Positions 23,502-32,729 of a stretch of DNA of 64,000 bases are shown in pieces (position 1 is the first letter of the stretch; each line of letters begins with the position of its first letter). The position numbers were made by a program, and so were the translations under genes. The notes under the pieces are model-generated. The model saw only the letters and a program-made list of their open reading frames with translations. It was not told the DNA's origin and made no database searches. Source of the DNA: Roseibium limicola. Lineage in GTDB: Bacteria; Pseudomonadota; Alphaproteobacteria; Rhizobiales; Stappiaceae. The DNA is taken from positions 620,001 to 684,000 of the forward strand of contig NZ_JAFLNF010000002.1 in the NCBI RefSeq assembly GCF_017313085.1, read 5' to 3'.

Positions 23502-24437
23502 TCAGTCGGTGCCGGTCAGGCCATGGACCACTGTTTTGGTGGTCACCGTCAAAAGGTCCAGATAGGTCGGCACCGGACCGTCCGGGCCTGACAGCGAATC
23601 CACGTAAAGCTCGCCGCCGTAATTCGCCCCGGTTTCGCGGGCCACCTGCTTGGCCGGATCCGTGTTCACCGTGCTTTCGCAAAAGACCGCCGGGATCTTG
23701 TTGTCACGAACAGCGTCGATGACCTTGCGCACTTGCTGCGGTGTGCCGGTCTGATCCGCATTGATCGGCCACAGATACAGTTCCTTCAGGTCCAGATCTC
23801 GTGCCAGATAGGAAAAGGCTCCTTCGCAGGAGACCAGCCAACGCTGCTCCTCGGGCACCTGCCTTACCAATTCGGTCAAAGGCTGGAGGGCATCCGAAAT
23901 CCGTTGCTTGTAGGCAACGGCATTGGCCTCATAGGTCGCGGCATTGTCCGGATCATATTGGACCAGCGCCGCCGTGATATTATCGACGTAGATCTGTGCG
24001 CTGGTGGGCGACATCCAGGCATGCGGGTTTGGTTTGCCTTCATAGCTCCCCTCTCCGATCGGGATCGGCGTCACACCGTCCGACAGCACAACAGAGGGAA
24101 TATCGCCAATGTTCGACAGAAACTGCTCGAACCACAGCTCCAGGCTCATGCCGTTCCAGACAACCAGGTCTGCATCATGGGCGCGGATCAGATCGCGCGG
24201 GGTCGGCTCATAGCGGTGGATCTCCGCTCCGGGCTTGGTGATGCTTTCAACCTCGGCGGCATCGCCGGCGACTTCGCGCACCATATCGGCGATCACCGTG
24301 AAGGTTGTCACCACCTTCAGCTTGTCTGCGGCCGCAGCCGGCAGCATCAACACAGGTGAAAGCAGCGCCGTTGCGGAGACGGCAAGCACCATCCCCGGCA
24401 CAGCCGCTTTACGGATCATCGAACGAATACGGGACAT
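23502..24437 (-). CDS. sitA: Manganese/iron ABC transporter, periplasmic binding protein (SitA type)
   Basis: Cluster A-I metal-binding lipoprotein-like protein of 311 residues with a Sec signal peptide ([20 protein letters not shown], cleavage after the AAAADK region). Expected metal ligands are the histidines in [11 protein letters not shown] and NPHAWMSP, an acidic residue in [10 protein letters not shown], and the aspartate in YVDSLSG. This pattern is that of SitA/YfeA/MntA. ATG 24437 gives a clean signal peptide; upstream in-frame starts add a charged, non-conserved stretch. A palindromic metal-regulator site lies 43 bases upstream. Manganese is more likely than zinc because there is no histidine-rich loop. 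Confidence 0.9.
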   Translation of the reverse strand: MSRIRSMIRKAAVPGMVLAVSATALLSPVLMLPAAAADKLKVVTTFTVIADMVREVAGDAAEVESITKPGAEIHRYEPTPRDLIRAHDADLVVWNGMSLELWFEQFLSNIGDIPSVVLSDGVTPIPIGEGSYEGKPNPHAWMSPTSAQIYVDNITAALVQYDPDNAATYEANAVAYKQRISDALQPLTELVRQVPEEQRWLVSCEGAFSYLARDLDLKELYLWPINADQTGTPQQVRKVIDAVRDNKIPAVFCESTVNTDPAKQVARETGANYGGELYVDSLSGPDGPVPTYLDLLTVTTKTVVHGLTGTD

Positions 24438-24479
24438 GATACGCCTACTCACCTTTAAAATATTCTCTACAATTGATAA

Positions 24480-24494
24480 TGCGAATGATTTGCA
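24480..24494. promoter_or_regulatory. Mur/Fur-type operator upstream of sitA
   Basis: TGCGAATGATTTGCA is a 15-bp palindrome with one mismatch between its arms, sitting next to GATAAT. Rhizobial sit operons are repressed by Mur, a manganese-sensing Fur homologue, at palindromes of similar TGCAAAT/ATTTGCA form. The position, just upstream of sitA and between it and the divergent protease gene, supports manganese or iron repression of the transporter. Confidence 0.65.
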
Positions 24495-24733
24495 ACAAGT
24501 CAATGCTCAATTTGCCTGAATATCAAGATGCGGTGCCAAAGGCCGCTGCAGATCAAGCCTTACTCCGAGCGCGAAACCCTCGACAGTTCTACGGAGGAAG
24601 CAGTAAAAATCGCCAAAACAGGCCACTTTCTCGCAGAAAACACACCTGTCGATTCAACCTGAGTTAACGCCACGCACCTACCTTGGTCCTCCACTCCCGC
24701 ATGAGCACGTCCGGGCGAAAGAAGGTAAGAAAC

Positions 24734-25795
24734 ATGGCTCCTACTCCTCGCCCCACCACAGTCTGGGGCTGCCTCGGCCTTGCAACTGCACTGGTCTGCA
24801 CCGCAGGCGCATCCCCTGCTGTTGCCAATGCAGCCAGAGACCGGGAGTTCCCGCAAAGGTTCGATGTGAGCCAGCGGCAGAACGGAGCCAACCTCATTGG
24901 CAAGGATCTTTTCAACCCTGCCTGGCCGATCCGCCAACTCTCCGGCCAGCCCGCTCCGGGCCCAACCGCCCCTGCCACCACACAGCTTGCCCAGGATCTG
25001 CCTGGCATGGCGACAAGCTTCAGTGCCAAAGGCGCGGTGATCATCGACAGCGAAGTGCATCCCTGGCCCTCGATTGGCCGGGTCAATCGCTCAGGCTACA
25101 GCTCTACCTCCATGTGCACGGGCACTCTGATCCGCCCCGATGTCGTGCTGACCGCGGCTCACTGCCTGTTCGACCGCGTCACCGGCCGGGCCTTCACCCC
25201 CGATGACGTGGTGTTCCTCGCCGGCGTCCGGCGGGAAGCATATTCGGAAAGCCTCCCGGCGAAATGCTTCAAGGTCGATCCGGATTATGATCCGACGATC
25301 ACCCCGCAACTGCAAACTCTCTACAATGACGTCGCCTTGATCATCCTGGCCGATCGCTCGGATCTGCCGCTGGTCCAACAGGTCACCGCAGCTTCGGCGC
25401 AAGAGCCGCCTGTCGGCGAACAGCTGGTTTCCGTCGGCTATCACCGCGACCGCAGGTTTCTGCCGACCGCCGACCCTTCCTGCAAGGTCATTGGTGCCGT
25501 CGAGGGCAGCTGGGTTACCGATTGCCTGACAAAGCAGGGCGCCTCTGGCGGCCCGGTCTTTCTGCGCAAGGGCGACGATCTGCAGATCACCGCGATCATG
25601 TCGGCGAAGGCTGGCGACCAAGCCTCTGTCGTCGTGCCGCGTTACCGTTGGGAACCCTTGCTTCAACACGCCACCTGCGATGGCGCCTCCTCCGCTGCAA
25701 GCTCGGCTCTTCCGGGCACCCTGGCCCCCCAGCCGCTGTCCTCTACGGCAGCCAATCCAGACCCGACGTTCGAACTCCGCCCTGCACTTGACTGA
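24734..25795 (+). CDS. Secreted trypsin-like serine protease (S1 family)
   Basis: 353-residue chymotrypsin-fold peptidase. A signal peptide (VWGCLGLATALVCTAGASPA) is followed by a proline-rich pro-region of about 90 residues. The catalytic triad is visible: histidine in VVLTAAHCLFD, aspartate in YNDVALIIL, and serine in KQGASGGPVFL. Cysteines that could form disulfides bracket the histidine and the serine. The ATG at 24734 has AAGG eight bases upstream. Export to the periplasm or outside is expected. A low-complexity tail follows the protease domain. The substrate is unknown. It is divergent from sitA, and the shared gap could place both under metal control. Confidence 0.88.
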   Translation: MAPTPRPTTVWGCLGLATALVCTAGASPAVANAARDREFPQRFDVSQRQNGANLIGKDLFNPAWPIRQLSGQPAPGPTAPATTQLAQDLPGMATSFSAKGAVIIDSEVHPWPSIGRVNRSGYSSTSMCTGTLIRPDVVLTAAHCLFDRVTGRAFTPDDVVFLAGVRREAYSESLPAKCFKVDPDYDPTITPQLQTLYNDVALIILADRSDLPLVQQVTAASAQEPPVGEQLVSVGYHRDRRFLPTADPSCKVIGAVEGSWVTDCLTKQGASGGPVFLRKGDDLQITAIMSAKAGDQASVVVPRYRWEPLLQHATCDGASSAASSALPGTLAPQPLSSTAANPDPTFELRPALD

Positions 25796-25928
25796 CACCT
25801 GACCAAATTACCCTTGGCCAATTGGGGGGTGCTGCTGTTAAGTACTTGTCGTTGCTATCTGCTTGTATCGTTTGATCGGTTCAAGACTGAGCCATAGCAT
25901 CCGACAAAAAGGGACAGATGACAGACCC

Positions 25929-26729
25929 ATGAGCGATCTGGAAACGCCTGCACGCCGTGCGGAGACGACCCAAAAGCTCGCCTTCGTGGCAAGCGATACG
26001 GCAGAAGCCAATGAGGCCCTGACAGAACTGACGGACCTCTACGGCAATGCCGCCATGCAGGATGCCGACGTGATCGTCGCCCTGGGTGGCGATGGCCTGA
26101 TGCTGCAGACGCTTCATGCCTATTTGGGATCAGGCACACCGATCTACGGCATGAACCGCGGCTCCGTCGGTTTCCTGATGAACGAATACCGCGCCGAAGG
26201 TCTGCGCGAGCGCCTGACCACAGCGGAGATCACCCCCATCCACCCGCTGGTGATGGAAGTCGTGGATCACACCGGCCACGTCCATCATGCCAAAGCCATC
26301 AATGAAGTCTCGCTGCTGCGCCAGACGTCCCAGGCTGCTCGCCTGAAGATCTCCGTCGACGGGCGCGTGCGGCTGGACGAACTTGTCTGTGACGGCTGCC
26401 TCGTGGCGACCCCTGCCGGCAGCACCGCTTATAATCTCTCCGCCCATGGCCCAATCCTGCCGCTTCATGCGCCGCTGCTGGCCCTGACGCCGATCAGTGC
26501 TTTCCGGCCTCGCCGTTGGCGTGGCGCCCTCCTCCCCAACCGGGTGAAGGTCGACATCGAGGTTCTCGAACCGCGCAAGCGCCCGGTCAGTGCCTCTGCC
26601 GATCATGCCGAAATCCGCGATGTCGCCAGGCTGTCTCTCTATGAGGAAGGTAGCATCGACGGTCTGGTCATGTTTGATTCCGACCATGGATGGGACGAAC
26701 GCATTCTGACCGAGATGTTCCGCTATTAG
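25929..26729 (+). CDS. nadK: NAD kinase
   Basis: Phosphorylates NAD to NADP, 266 residues. The diagnostic motifs are the diphosphate-binding GGDG ([20 protein letters not shown]), [11 protein letters not shown], and the NAD-binding [19 protein letters not shown]. The start [19 protein letters not shown] is chosen as the first ATG in frame before similarity begins. No strong ribosome site is seen, and a TTG 22 codons earlier is an alternative. It is a lone gene between the protease and the Hpt protein. Confidence 0.93.
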   Translation: MSDLETPARRAETTQKLAFVASDTAEANEALTELTDLYGNAAMQDADVIVALGGDGLMLQTLHAYLGSGTPIYGMNRGSVGFLMNEYRAEGLRERLTTAEITPIHPLVMEVVDHTGHVHHAKAINEVSLLRQTSQAARLKISVDGRVRLDELVCDGCLVATPAGSTAYNLSAHGPILPLHAPLLALTPISAFRPRRWRGALLPNRVKVDIEVLEPRKRPVSASADHAEIRDVARLSLYEEGSIDGLVMFDSDHGWDERILTEMFRY

Positions 26730-26889
26730 TATTTCATGATCGACAGGCGCCACCTCCACCAGATGGAAAGCGCCCTGTCAGTGTGAACGAAGTGTTAACG
26801 AGCACGGCGCATAGTACAAACAGTGGCAATGGCAGTTTTAGCATGGATGCCAAAGCCCCTCTTCCCACCTTCCAAGGGATTTCCGGACG

Positions 26890-27417
26890 ATGACCACCTC
26901 TGACAGCGACCTCAGCGATGCGGAGTTCATCACACCTCCAGACGAATGGCGGAAAAAGGTTCGTGTCATGGGCAAACGGGAAGCTGCGAAATTCGATCCG
27001 GTCAAGGCCGCTGAACAAGCAATCGCCCGCCTGGCTCAAAATTTTCCGAGCTGGATGGAGGCGGAAGCCAAGACCCTGGCCGCATCTCATGAAATCGTTC
27101 TGCGCGAAGGTTTGACCCAGGAAACTCTCGATCCGCTCTACCAGTCGACCCATAACATCAAGGGACAGGCCCTGACGCTTGGGTTCCCGCTGGTTGGCGC
27201 CGTTGCCGGAAATCTCTGCCGTCTGATCGAGACGATTCCTTCAGTCGACGAAATTCCGTTGCCGCTTTTGAGCAAGCACGTCGAATCGATCCGCGCCATG
27301 GTCAGCGAGAACGCTCGGGACGAGGCCAATGAAACCGGGGCCACATTGCTGGCCACACTGCGCACCGTCACCGACGAGGTCCTTGCCAACTATCCCTCGC
27401 TGGATGAGCAAGGTTGA
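26890..27417 (+). CDS. Hpt-domain histidine phosphotransfer protein
   Basis: 175-residue soluble protein. After a basic N-terminal segment, residues 50-150 form a helical bundle with the Hpt motif STHNIKGQALTLGFPLVGAV. The histidine in HNIKGQA is the phosphorylation site and the following glycine-rich helix fits the family. It would pass phosphate between a hybrid kinase and a response regulator. No kinase or regulator gene is adjacent, so its partners must be elsewhere. A strong terminator follows. Confidence 0.88.
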   Translation: MTTSDSDLSDAEFITPPDEWRKKVRVMGKREAAKFDPVKAAEQAIARLAQNFPSWMEAEAKTLAASHEIVLREGLTQETLDPLYQSTHNIKGQALTLGFPLVGAVAGNLCRLIETIPSVDEIPLPLLSKHVESIRAMVSENARDEANETGATLLATLRTVTDEVLANYPSLDEQG

Positions 27418-27444
27418 GGCAGAAAACCCGCAACAAATGAAACA

Positions 27445-27472
27445 GGCCGGGACTGCAACAGCCCGGCCTTTT
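27445..27472 (+). terminator. Terminator after the Hpt gene
   Basis: GGCCGGG (27445-27451) and CCCGGCC (27462-27468) form a 7-bp stem with a 10-base loop followed by TTTTGCTT. It also separates the gene from the convergent DUF2336 gene. Confidence 0.85.
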
Positions 27473-27504
27473 GCTTGTCTAAACCCACCCGCGTGAGAAG
27501 AAAA

Positions 27505-28716
27505 TCAGGCGGCTGACGCCTGCCCGATCTGAGCTTGCATGGTTTTCTTCAAATAGGCCCGCGCTTCAAGCCGCGAGACATCCAGCGCAAAACCGCGCAG
27601 GAAGCTCAAAATATCACCGTTTTCGCCCAGTGCTTCGTCCTGTAATTCGGCCAACAGGATTTCCGTCAGATTTCGGGCTTCCGTCAGCCCAAGGTCACGG
27701 GTGAAATCCGCCCGTTCCGACCGCAGCACGGCAACAGCCAACTGAAATGTCTGATGCGAGCGCACAGGCAGGCCAGCCTTGCGCAACAAGGCCTGCATCG
27801 CCGCCCCGCGAACGCCCGAGAGGACCTGCGAAACCCGGCCGACCGGGACCTTCGAAAGCGCCGACATGGCCTGCGCAAAGAACCTCAGCCGCCCGCAACA
27901 CACCGCCCTTAACAACAGCCGGGTGGTCAGACGTCCGCTCTGGCGCAGATGGTCAATCAACAGGGTCAGGTCAGACGAGGACACCATTTCCACCGATTGC
28001 AACACAATACGGTCGGAGGTTTCCTCGACCACCCCGTCGGGAAGATCCTCCGGACGGGTCAATGTCTCGCCAAAGCATCCGGTCATCGTTTCCAGCATCT
28101 GCCGCATCAACAGATCGTAGCGGTGAGCCAGCGTGATGTCGGATCTGTCCAGCAGCAGATGACGCACGCCGTGGTCATGGCCGAACCGCTCAACCAGCCG
28201 CCGCAATGTGCGCGGCACGAAATGCGCACCCCGATTTCCCAAAAGACACTCGCACGCCTCCGCAGAGGCAATCTCTGCAATCGCAGCAGCCAGAGCGGCT
28301 GACACCTGCGGGCGCGATGCAACGGCACACTGACGGCGCTCGCCTTCATCACCAAGTACAACGATCAGATCGCCATCCCCCAGAAGCGGCGAATTCTGCA
28401 GCATCTCGACGGCAACATCATCCTCTCCCTGCAGCAACCCGAAGAGAACCGCCCGAGGTGTGGAATCGCTATGGGCGAACTCCGCGCACAGGGCCCGACG
28501 CACAGCCGAACAGCGATCATCCACCAGCAGAATCAACGCTGAGCGCGCCGCATCCCGATCCCTTTCATTCAGATCGGATTCGATCCAGGCACGCGCCAGT
28601 GCCGACGCGGCCTGAACGCGAGAAAGGTCATCGGCAGTTTGAAGCCAGGTCAGGAGGTGCGGAATAAGCATGGCGACGCAAATAGGTTCCCTTGTTCTTG
28701 AAAACAAAGGTCGCAT
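27505..28716 (-). CDS. DUF2336 (HEAT-like repeat) protein
   Basis: About 403 residues, almost wholly helical, with HEAT-like repeats such as DDRCSAVRRALCAEFAHSDS followed by TPRAVLFGLLQGEDDVAVEM. This matches the DUF2336 family of Alphaproteobacteria, whose function is unknown. No membrane segment or catalytic motif is visible. ATG 28716 has AAGGG five bases upstream. ATG 28671 (MLIPHLLTWLQTADDL) fits the family N-terminus equally well. It lies between an Hpt protein and a lytic transglycosylase; a scaffold role in signalling is only a guess. Confidence 0.78.
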   Translation of the reverse strand: MRPLFSRTREPICVAMLIPHLLTWLQTADDLSRVQAASALARAWIESDLNERDRDAARSALILLVDDRCSAVRRALCAEFAHSDSTPRAVLFGLLQGEDDVAVEMLQNSPLLGDGDLIVVLGDEGERRQCAVASRPQVSAALAAAIAEIASAEACECLLGNRGAHFVPRTLRRLVERFGHDHGVRHLLLDRSDITLAHRYDLLMRQMLETMTGCFGETLTRPEDLPDGVVEETSDRIVLQSVEMVSSSDLTLLIDHLRQSGRLTTRLLLRAVCCGRLRFFAQAMSALSKVPVGRVSQVLSGVRGAAMQALLRKAGLPVRSHQTFQLAVAVLRSERADFTRDLGLTEARNLTEILLAELQDEALGENGDILSFLRGFALDVSRLEARAYLKKTMQAQIGQASAA

Positions 28717-28818
28717 CAAACCCTTAACGATCAGTTCACCATAAAAATGACGAGCACTTTTGAGCAGTTCCCACACTCAGACAGCCCTGACGTGTCAGCC
28801 CAAATCGCCAGCCTGAAG

Positions 28819-29874
28819 TCAGACTGGCGGCAACAAGTCTTTCTTGTCCTTGCCGGACGCGTAGCTGAGGAACTTGGTCAGATCCAGTGGCCCCTGCTGG
28901 TAAAGCTCTTGCACGGCGGCGGTAGAAGCCACCTGGGAGTTCGCCGCGAATTCCTGCGCAGCCACCTTCGACGCAGACGCGCTGAGGCGGGTAAAGAGCG
29001 GCGCTTCCTCAGAAGCCGAATAGGCCGAGGCGAAGCTATGACCAAGCTGGCTTGTCGATGTGCTGACCGAATTGCGGAACAGGGCCTCGAACGGATTGCT
29101 GCTCTGCGCCGCCTGGAAAGCCGAAATCACCCGCTGGGTGGTTTCATCCTGTGAAGCACCACCGCCCGTCTCAGTGCCGGACGCCATGCGTACAGGAACG
29201 AAAGCCGCAGCGGTTGTCGAGCCGGAATCATTGCCACTGGCAGCATCGGCAATCATCGTGACAGCGTCGTGCTTGGAGGTGATGGCCGCGTAGACCTCGG
29301 CGTTCGAGCGTGAAGAACCATCACGATTGTAGAAAATCGCCTTGTTGGCCCGCGCCTGTGTCGGAAAAAGCTGATCCGCAGCCTGAGTGCCATTTTCAGA
29401 GGCAGCATTGATCAGTCGGCTGGCACCGGTCGCCCCGAGAAAATGTGCCATGTAAAGCTCGCCTTCACTCGGCGAGCGGCCAAGCTTGGACGTCAGCGTT
29501 TCGGCGTTTTTCTGGGTCAGCGCCCCGGCCATCAGGGAGGATATTTCGGGATCCTTGCGCAGCGCCAGAATTTCCTGACGCGCTTGCGGATCATTCACCA
29601 CATATTTGCCACGGCTGGTGCGGCTGATCTGGTCGGCATATTGCCCGAGCCCAAGTTCCGCACCCGATTCCTTCATCGTCTCGAGCCATGTGCCTTCGAC
29701 AAATTGGAAGAGCCCGGTTGCACTTGAGGTCTTGGCCTTTGCAGTGGTGTCCATCGACGATTCACGCATCGCCGTTTTGACCAGGTAGTCAAAGGACGCC
29801 CCTGTGTCTGCACTTGCCGTTTGAAAAGCTTGCTCGATCCGAGACGCGATCGAGGCAGAGTCTGCGACGCGCAT
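28819..29874 (-). CDS. Lytic transglycosylase domain protein
   Basis: 351 residues. The N-terminal half is an SLT-type domain: catalytic glutamate in VKTAMRESSMDTTA, then SSATGLFQFVEGTWLETMKE, and a second block MAHFLGATGASRLINAA. The C-terminal half is serine/alanine-rich and probably disordered. There is no obvious signal peptide, so export may use a flagellar or other specialised route, as for some muramidases that open a path for secretion machines. ATG 29874 has GAGGAG seven bases upstream. Confidence 0.82.
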   Translation of the reverse strand: MRVADSASIASRIEQAFQTASADTGASFDYLVKTAMRESSMDTTAKAKTSSATGLFQFVEGTWLETMKESGAELGLGQYADQISRTSRGKYVVNDPQARQEILALRKDPEISSLMAGALTQKNAETLTSKLGRSPSEGELYMAHFLGATGASRLINAASENGTQAADQLFPTQARANKAIFYNRDGSSRSNAEVYAAITSKHDAVTMIADAASGNDSGSTTAAAFVPVRMASGTETGGGASQDETTQRVISAFQAAQSSNPFEALFRNSVSTSTSQLGHSFASAYSASEEAPLFTRLSASASKVAAQEFAANSQVASTAAVQELYQQGPLDLTKFLSYASGKDKKDLLPPV

Positions 29875-30102
29875 GTCCCTACTCCTCGATGGAACCATTA
29901 CTGATTGGTTAATGTCGCGCCCAAATGGTTAACAAAATCTTAACAGAGGCTGCGCTACAGGCTTTTCGACAGATCGCTTTCAAAAATTCGGTCAAACTAC
30001 GGAATTTTAACAAGGTTCAGAGCTGCAAGAGGAAGATTGACCTGGCCTGTCTCCCCCTTGCCAGTCAGCTGTGAATTGCAATTTGCAAGTCTGATTCCCG
30101 GT

Positions 30103-30705
30103 TCAGGAATTCGGTCGCGTCAGCTGGAAAACCTCTGCCACAGCCGCATAGTCCAGGTATCCCAGACGGGCCAGCGGATTGACCTTGGTCACGTCAAAAC
30201 GCCCATCGACAATCGCCTCTTCAGCGATGTGGATGCCGACAACCTGCCCGAACACCACCCAGGAGTTGGTTTCAACGCCCTCAAGCGACACCATGCGCTG
30301 GGTCGACAGATGCCTGCACTCAAGCGCTGCATAGGCTCGGGCCACCCGCGGCACACCGACCACGCGTCCCTCCGCCATATCCAGACCAGCCCGTTCAAAC
30401 TCCGATTCACCATGGGGCAATGGTGCGGAAGAGGCATTCATTTCCGCCGCCAGATCCTGACTGACAAAGTTGCAGACGAACTCGCCCGTCGCATCGATGT
30501 TGGTGACGCTGTCCTTGTAGCCAGTGGATGAGAACATCACCATCGGCGGCGTATCGCCAATCGCATTGAAGAACGAATAGGGCGCCAGATTGAAGCGTCC
30601 CTCCGCATCCTTGCTGGAGATCCAGCCAATGGGACGAGGCGACACAATCGCCTTGAAGGGATTGTGCGGCAGGCCATGATCGTTTGCAGAAGTCTCGTAA
30701 AACAT
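30103..30705 (-). CDS. Flavin reductase-like (FMN-binding split barrel) protein
   Basis: 200 residues, starting MFYETSANDHGLPHNPFKAI. The motif VSPRPIGWISSKDAEGRFNL and SYFNAIG-like FMN-binding loop (APYSFFNAIGDTPPMVMFSS) define the flavin reductase-like/DIM6-NTAB family. It may supply reduced flavin or act as an FMN-dependent oxidoreductase. It starts nine bases after the stop of the nitroreductase gene on the same strand, so the two flavoproteins probably form an operon. Substrate unknown. Confidence 0.85.
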   Translation of the reverse strand: MFYETSANDHGLPHNPFKAIVSPRPIGWISSKDAEGRFNLAPYSFFNAIGDTPPMVMFSSTGYKDSVTNIDATGEFVCNFVSQDLAAEMNASSAPLPHGESEFERAGLDMAEGRVVGVPRVARAYAALECRHLSTQRMVSLEGVETNSWVVFGQVVGIHIAEEAIVDGRFDVTKVNPLARLGYLDYAAVAEVFQLTRPNS

Positions 30706-30714
30706 ATTGGGGGC

Positions 30715-31308
30715 TTACCCTTCTTTCCATTCACTGACGATATCATCGAGGTTCGGACGCGGGCGCTCGAACGGCGCCTGGGTCGGCGTGCCGATATAGA
30801 CGAACCCGGCAAAGCGTTCGCCCTCTTGCGCGCCCAGGTAGGCCGCTGCGTCGTCGTCAAAGCAGACCCATTCGCTCAGCCACTGCGAGGCAAAACCGCA
30901 AGCTGCTGCCGCACTGACCAGGTTCATGCAGGACGCCCCGACAGAGAGCTCCTGCTCCCATACGGGGATCTTTGGATGCAGTGCGGCCTTCGATACGACG
31001 CCCACCACCACGGGTGCGCGCGTGAAGCGGGACAACTCGACCTCCCGCTGGGCCTCGGACCCGGCCGTGCCCTTGGCTTCGGCAATTTCCAGCAGCTTCT
31101 GGCCGATGACCTGACGCGCGTCACCGCGGTAGATGATGAAACGCCACGGCGCCAGCTTGCCATGATCAGGCACCCGCGCGGCCGCTGTCAGCATGTCGTT
31201 CAGATCAGCATCGCCGGGCCCCGGCTCGCACATGGTCACGCAAGGATGGGAACGCCGGGCAAGCAGAAAGTCGAGAACCGCCTGTCGGCGCGGAGCAAAC
31301 TCGGACAT
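30715..31308 (-). CDS. Nitroreductase-family flavoprotein
   Basis: 197-residue FMN-dependent oxidoreductase of the YdjA-like short nitroreductase group. FMN-phosphate contacts are expected in FLLARRSHPCVTM, then ARVPDHGKLAPWRFIIYRGD, and the C-terminal FVYIGTPTQAP. The ATG at 31308 is in the position expected for the family; a longer frame upstream is unconserved. It is paired with the flavin reductase-like gene downstream. Physiological substrate unknown. Confidence 0.87.
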   Translation of the reverse strand: MSEFAPRRQAVLDFLLARRSHPCVTMCEPGPGDADLNDMLTAAARVPDHGKLAPWRFIIYRGDARQVIGQKLLEIAEAKGTAGSEAQREVELSRFTRAPVVVGVVSKAALHPKIPVWEQELSVGASCMNLVSAAAACGFASQWLSEWVCFDDDAAAYLGAQEGERFAGFVYIGTPTQAPFERPRPNLDDIVSEWKEG

Positions 31309-31601
31309 GAAAAGTGACACCTCTTCTGGGGCATGGTCTGGAGTACGGAATCGGCCTAAAGGACTAATCCAATGCGGAGACTTGTCAACTTCGCCAGTTT
31401 GGTCTTGAATTCGCCGAATTTTCCGGCACACAAGACCTGACGAATTCGAATGCCGCTCCGGACGGCATCTTCACAGAACGAGTGCTGATGACCTGCCACT
31501 TCGTAAATTGGAAATCCCAGACGGCCCGGCACCAGCAGGGCATCAGGCACCAATGTGCGAGTGTCCATCTCTCCCCGGCCTTGCGGCCCGCTTCCCGTCT
31601 G

Positions 31602-32663
31602 ATGACAACGCTCTCGCTCACCGCCGTGCTGCTGAGCGCACTCTCTCCCGCTCAGATGCAGGCGCAGGCCCAAACTCTGGCCGAAGCACAGCCCCAAACC
31701 CAGATGTTGGCCACACCACCTCTGCCAAGGGCCAAGCCAACGGCCGAGGCCCGCAGCGTTGCCATTGAAAACCCGATTGAGAACCTTCTCGATCGCCAGC
31801 CTAAGCCACTCTTTTCCAACACCTTGATCCCTTATGCCCCTGCTGTCAGGACATCGCCCGGCGGCCGGCTGGAAGTGGAGCAAGGCGCACTGTATCTGAC
31901 GGCCAAACTGACGGAAGACAGCCCACCGCTTCCCAGTGGCGTGATCTGGCGGATCTACAGCGAGACCACCAACGCCGATGGGCGGCTGGAACTGGTCGCC
32001 TCGGCCGAGGGCGGCGATGCAGAGTTCCGGCTGGACCCCGGCGCCTATCTGATCCACACCGCCTATGGCTATGCGACACGCACCAACCGGATCGTCATCG
32101 GACGAGAAGCCAAGCCCAAGGAAGTCATTCTCAACGCTGGCGGCATGCAGCTCAGTGGCACAGCCGAGGATGAAGCCCCGCTGACCTCTGCCCCGCTCAG
32201 CTTCGACATCTACGGCTCCGACTTCAACGAGCGTGGCGAACGCAATGTGATTGCGGAAAACGTCCGCCCGGGTAAAATCATCCGTCTCGGCGCCGACACC
32301 TACCACGTGGTTTCCCACTATGGCGACATCAACGCCGTTGTGCGCGCAGACGTTCAGGTGCTGCCGGGCAAGTTGACAGAGGCCCGTGTCTATCACCTGG
32401 CCGCCGACATCACCCTGAAGCTCGTCAATGCTCCCGGTGGCGAGGCCATCGCCAACACATCCTGGTCCATCTTGAACACCGGTGGGGATGTGGTGGTAGA
32501 AGCCTCTGGTGCCTTCCCGGACTTCGTCCTGGCAGCTGGCGATTATGAAGTGATCGCCCGCAACAACGGTCAGATCTACCGCAGCGACTTCTCAGTCGAG
32601 TCCGGCAACAATCGGGAAGTCGAAGTCATCGCAGTCGGCGATCAGGCAGCTCTGGCGAACTGA
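31602..32663 (+). CDS. Secreted protein of unknown function with repeated beta-type segments
   Basis: I do not recognise a named family. From 31602 the product is about 353 residues with an N-terminal hydrophobic export signal (TTLSLTAVLLSALSPAQMQA). A proline-rich linker follows, then three similar beta-rich stretches of 80-100 residues: GVIWRIYSETTNADGRLELV, LSFDIYGSDFNERGERNVIA and NTSWSILNTGGDVVVEASGA. Each is followed by a segment like FRLDPGAYLIHTAYGYAT, FVLAAGDYEVIARNNGQIYR or IRLGADTYHVVSHYGDI. These look like carboxypeptidase-regulatory or Ig-like repeats. The start is uncertain (31482 or 31488 also possible). Confidence 0.72.
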   Translation: MTTLSLTAVLLSALSPAQMQAQAQTLAEAQPQTQMLATPPLPRAKPTAEARSVAIENPIENLLDRQPKPLFSNTLIPYAPAVRTSPGGRLEVEQGALYLTAKLTEDSPPLPSGVIWRIYSETTNADGRLELVASAEGGDAEFRLDPGAYLIHTAYGYATRTNRIVIGREAKPKEVILNAGGMQLSGTAEDEAPLTSAPLSFDIYGSDFNERGERNVIAENVRPGKIIRLGADTYHVVSHYGDINAVVRADVQVLPGKLTEARVYHLAADITLKLVNAPGGEAIANTSWSILNTGGDVVVEASGAFPDFVLAAGDYEVIARNNGQIYRSDFSVESGNNREVEVIAVGDQAALAN

Positions 32664-32729
32664 CGCCGCCTCCTCCGGAAACGCAGCTCTTCATTTCGAC
32701 AGCCTGGAGAAGCCACCGCTAGATCGGTG

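Noticed and set aside
28747..29154. Plus-strand frame across the transglycosylase 3' end
   Set aside because: It runs antisense over the coding sequence of a protein with clear SLT motifs, so it is a shadow frame.
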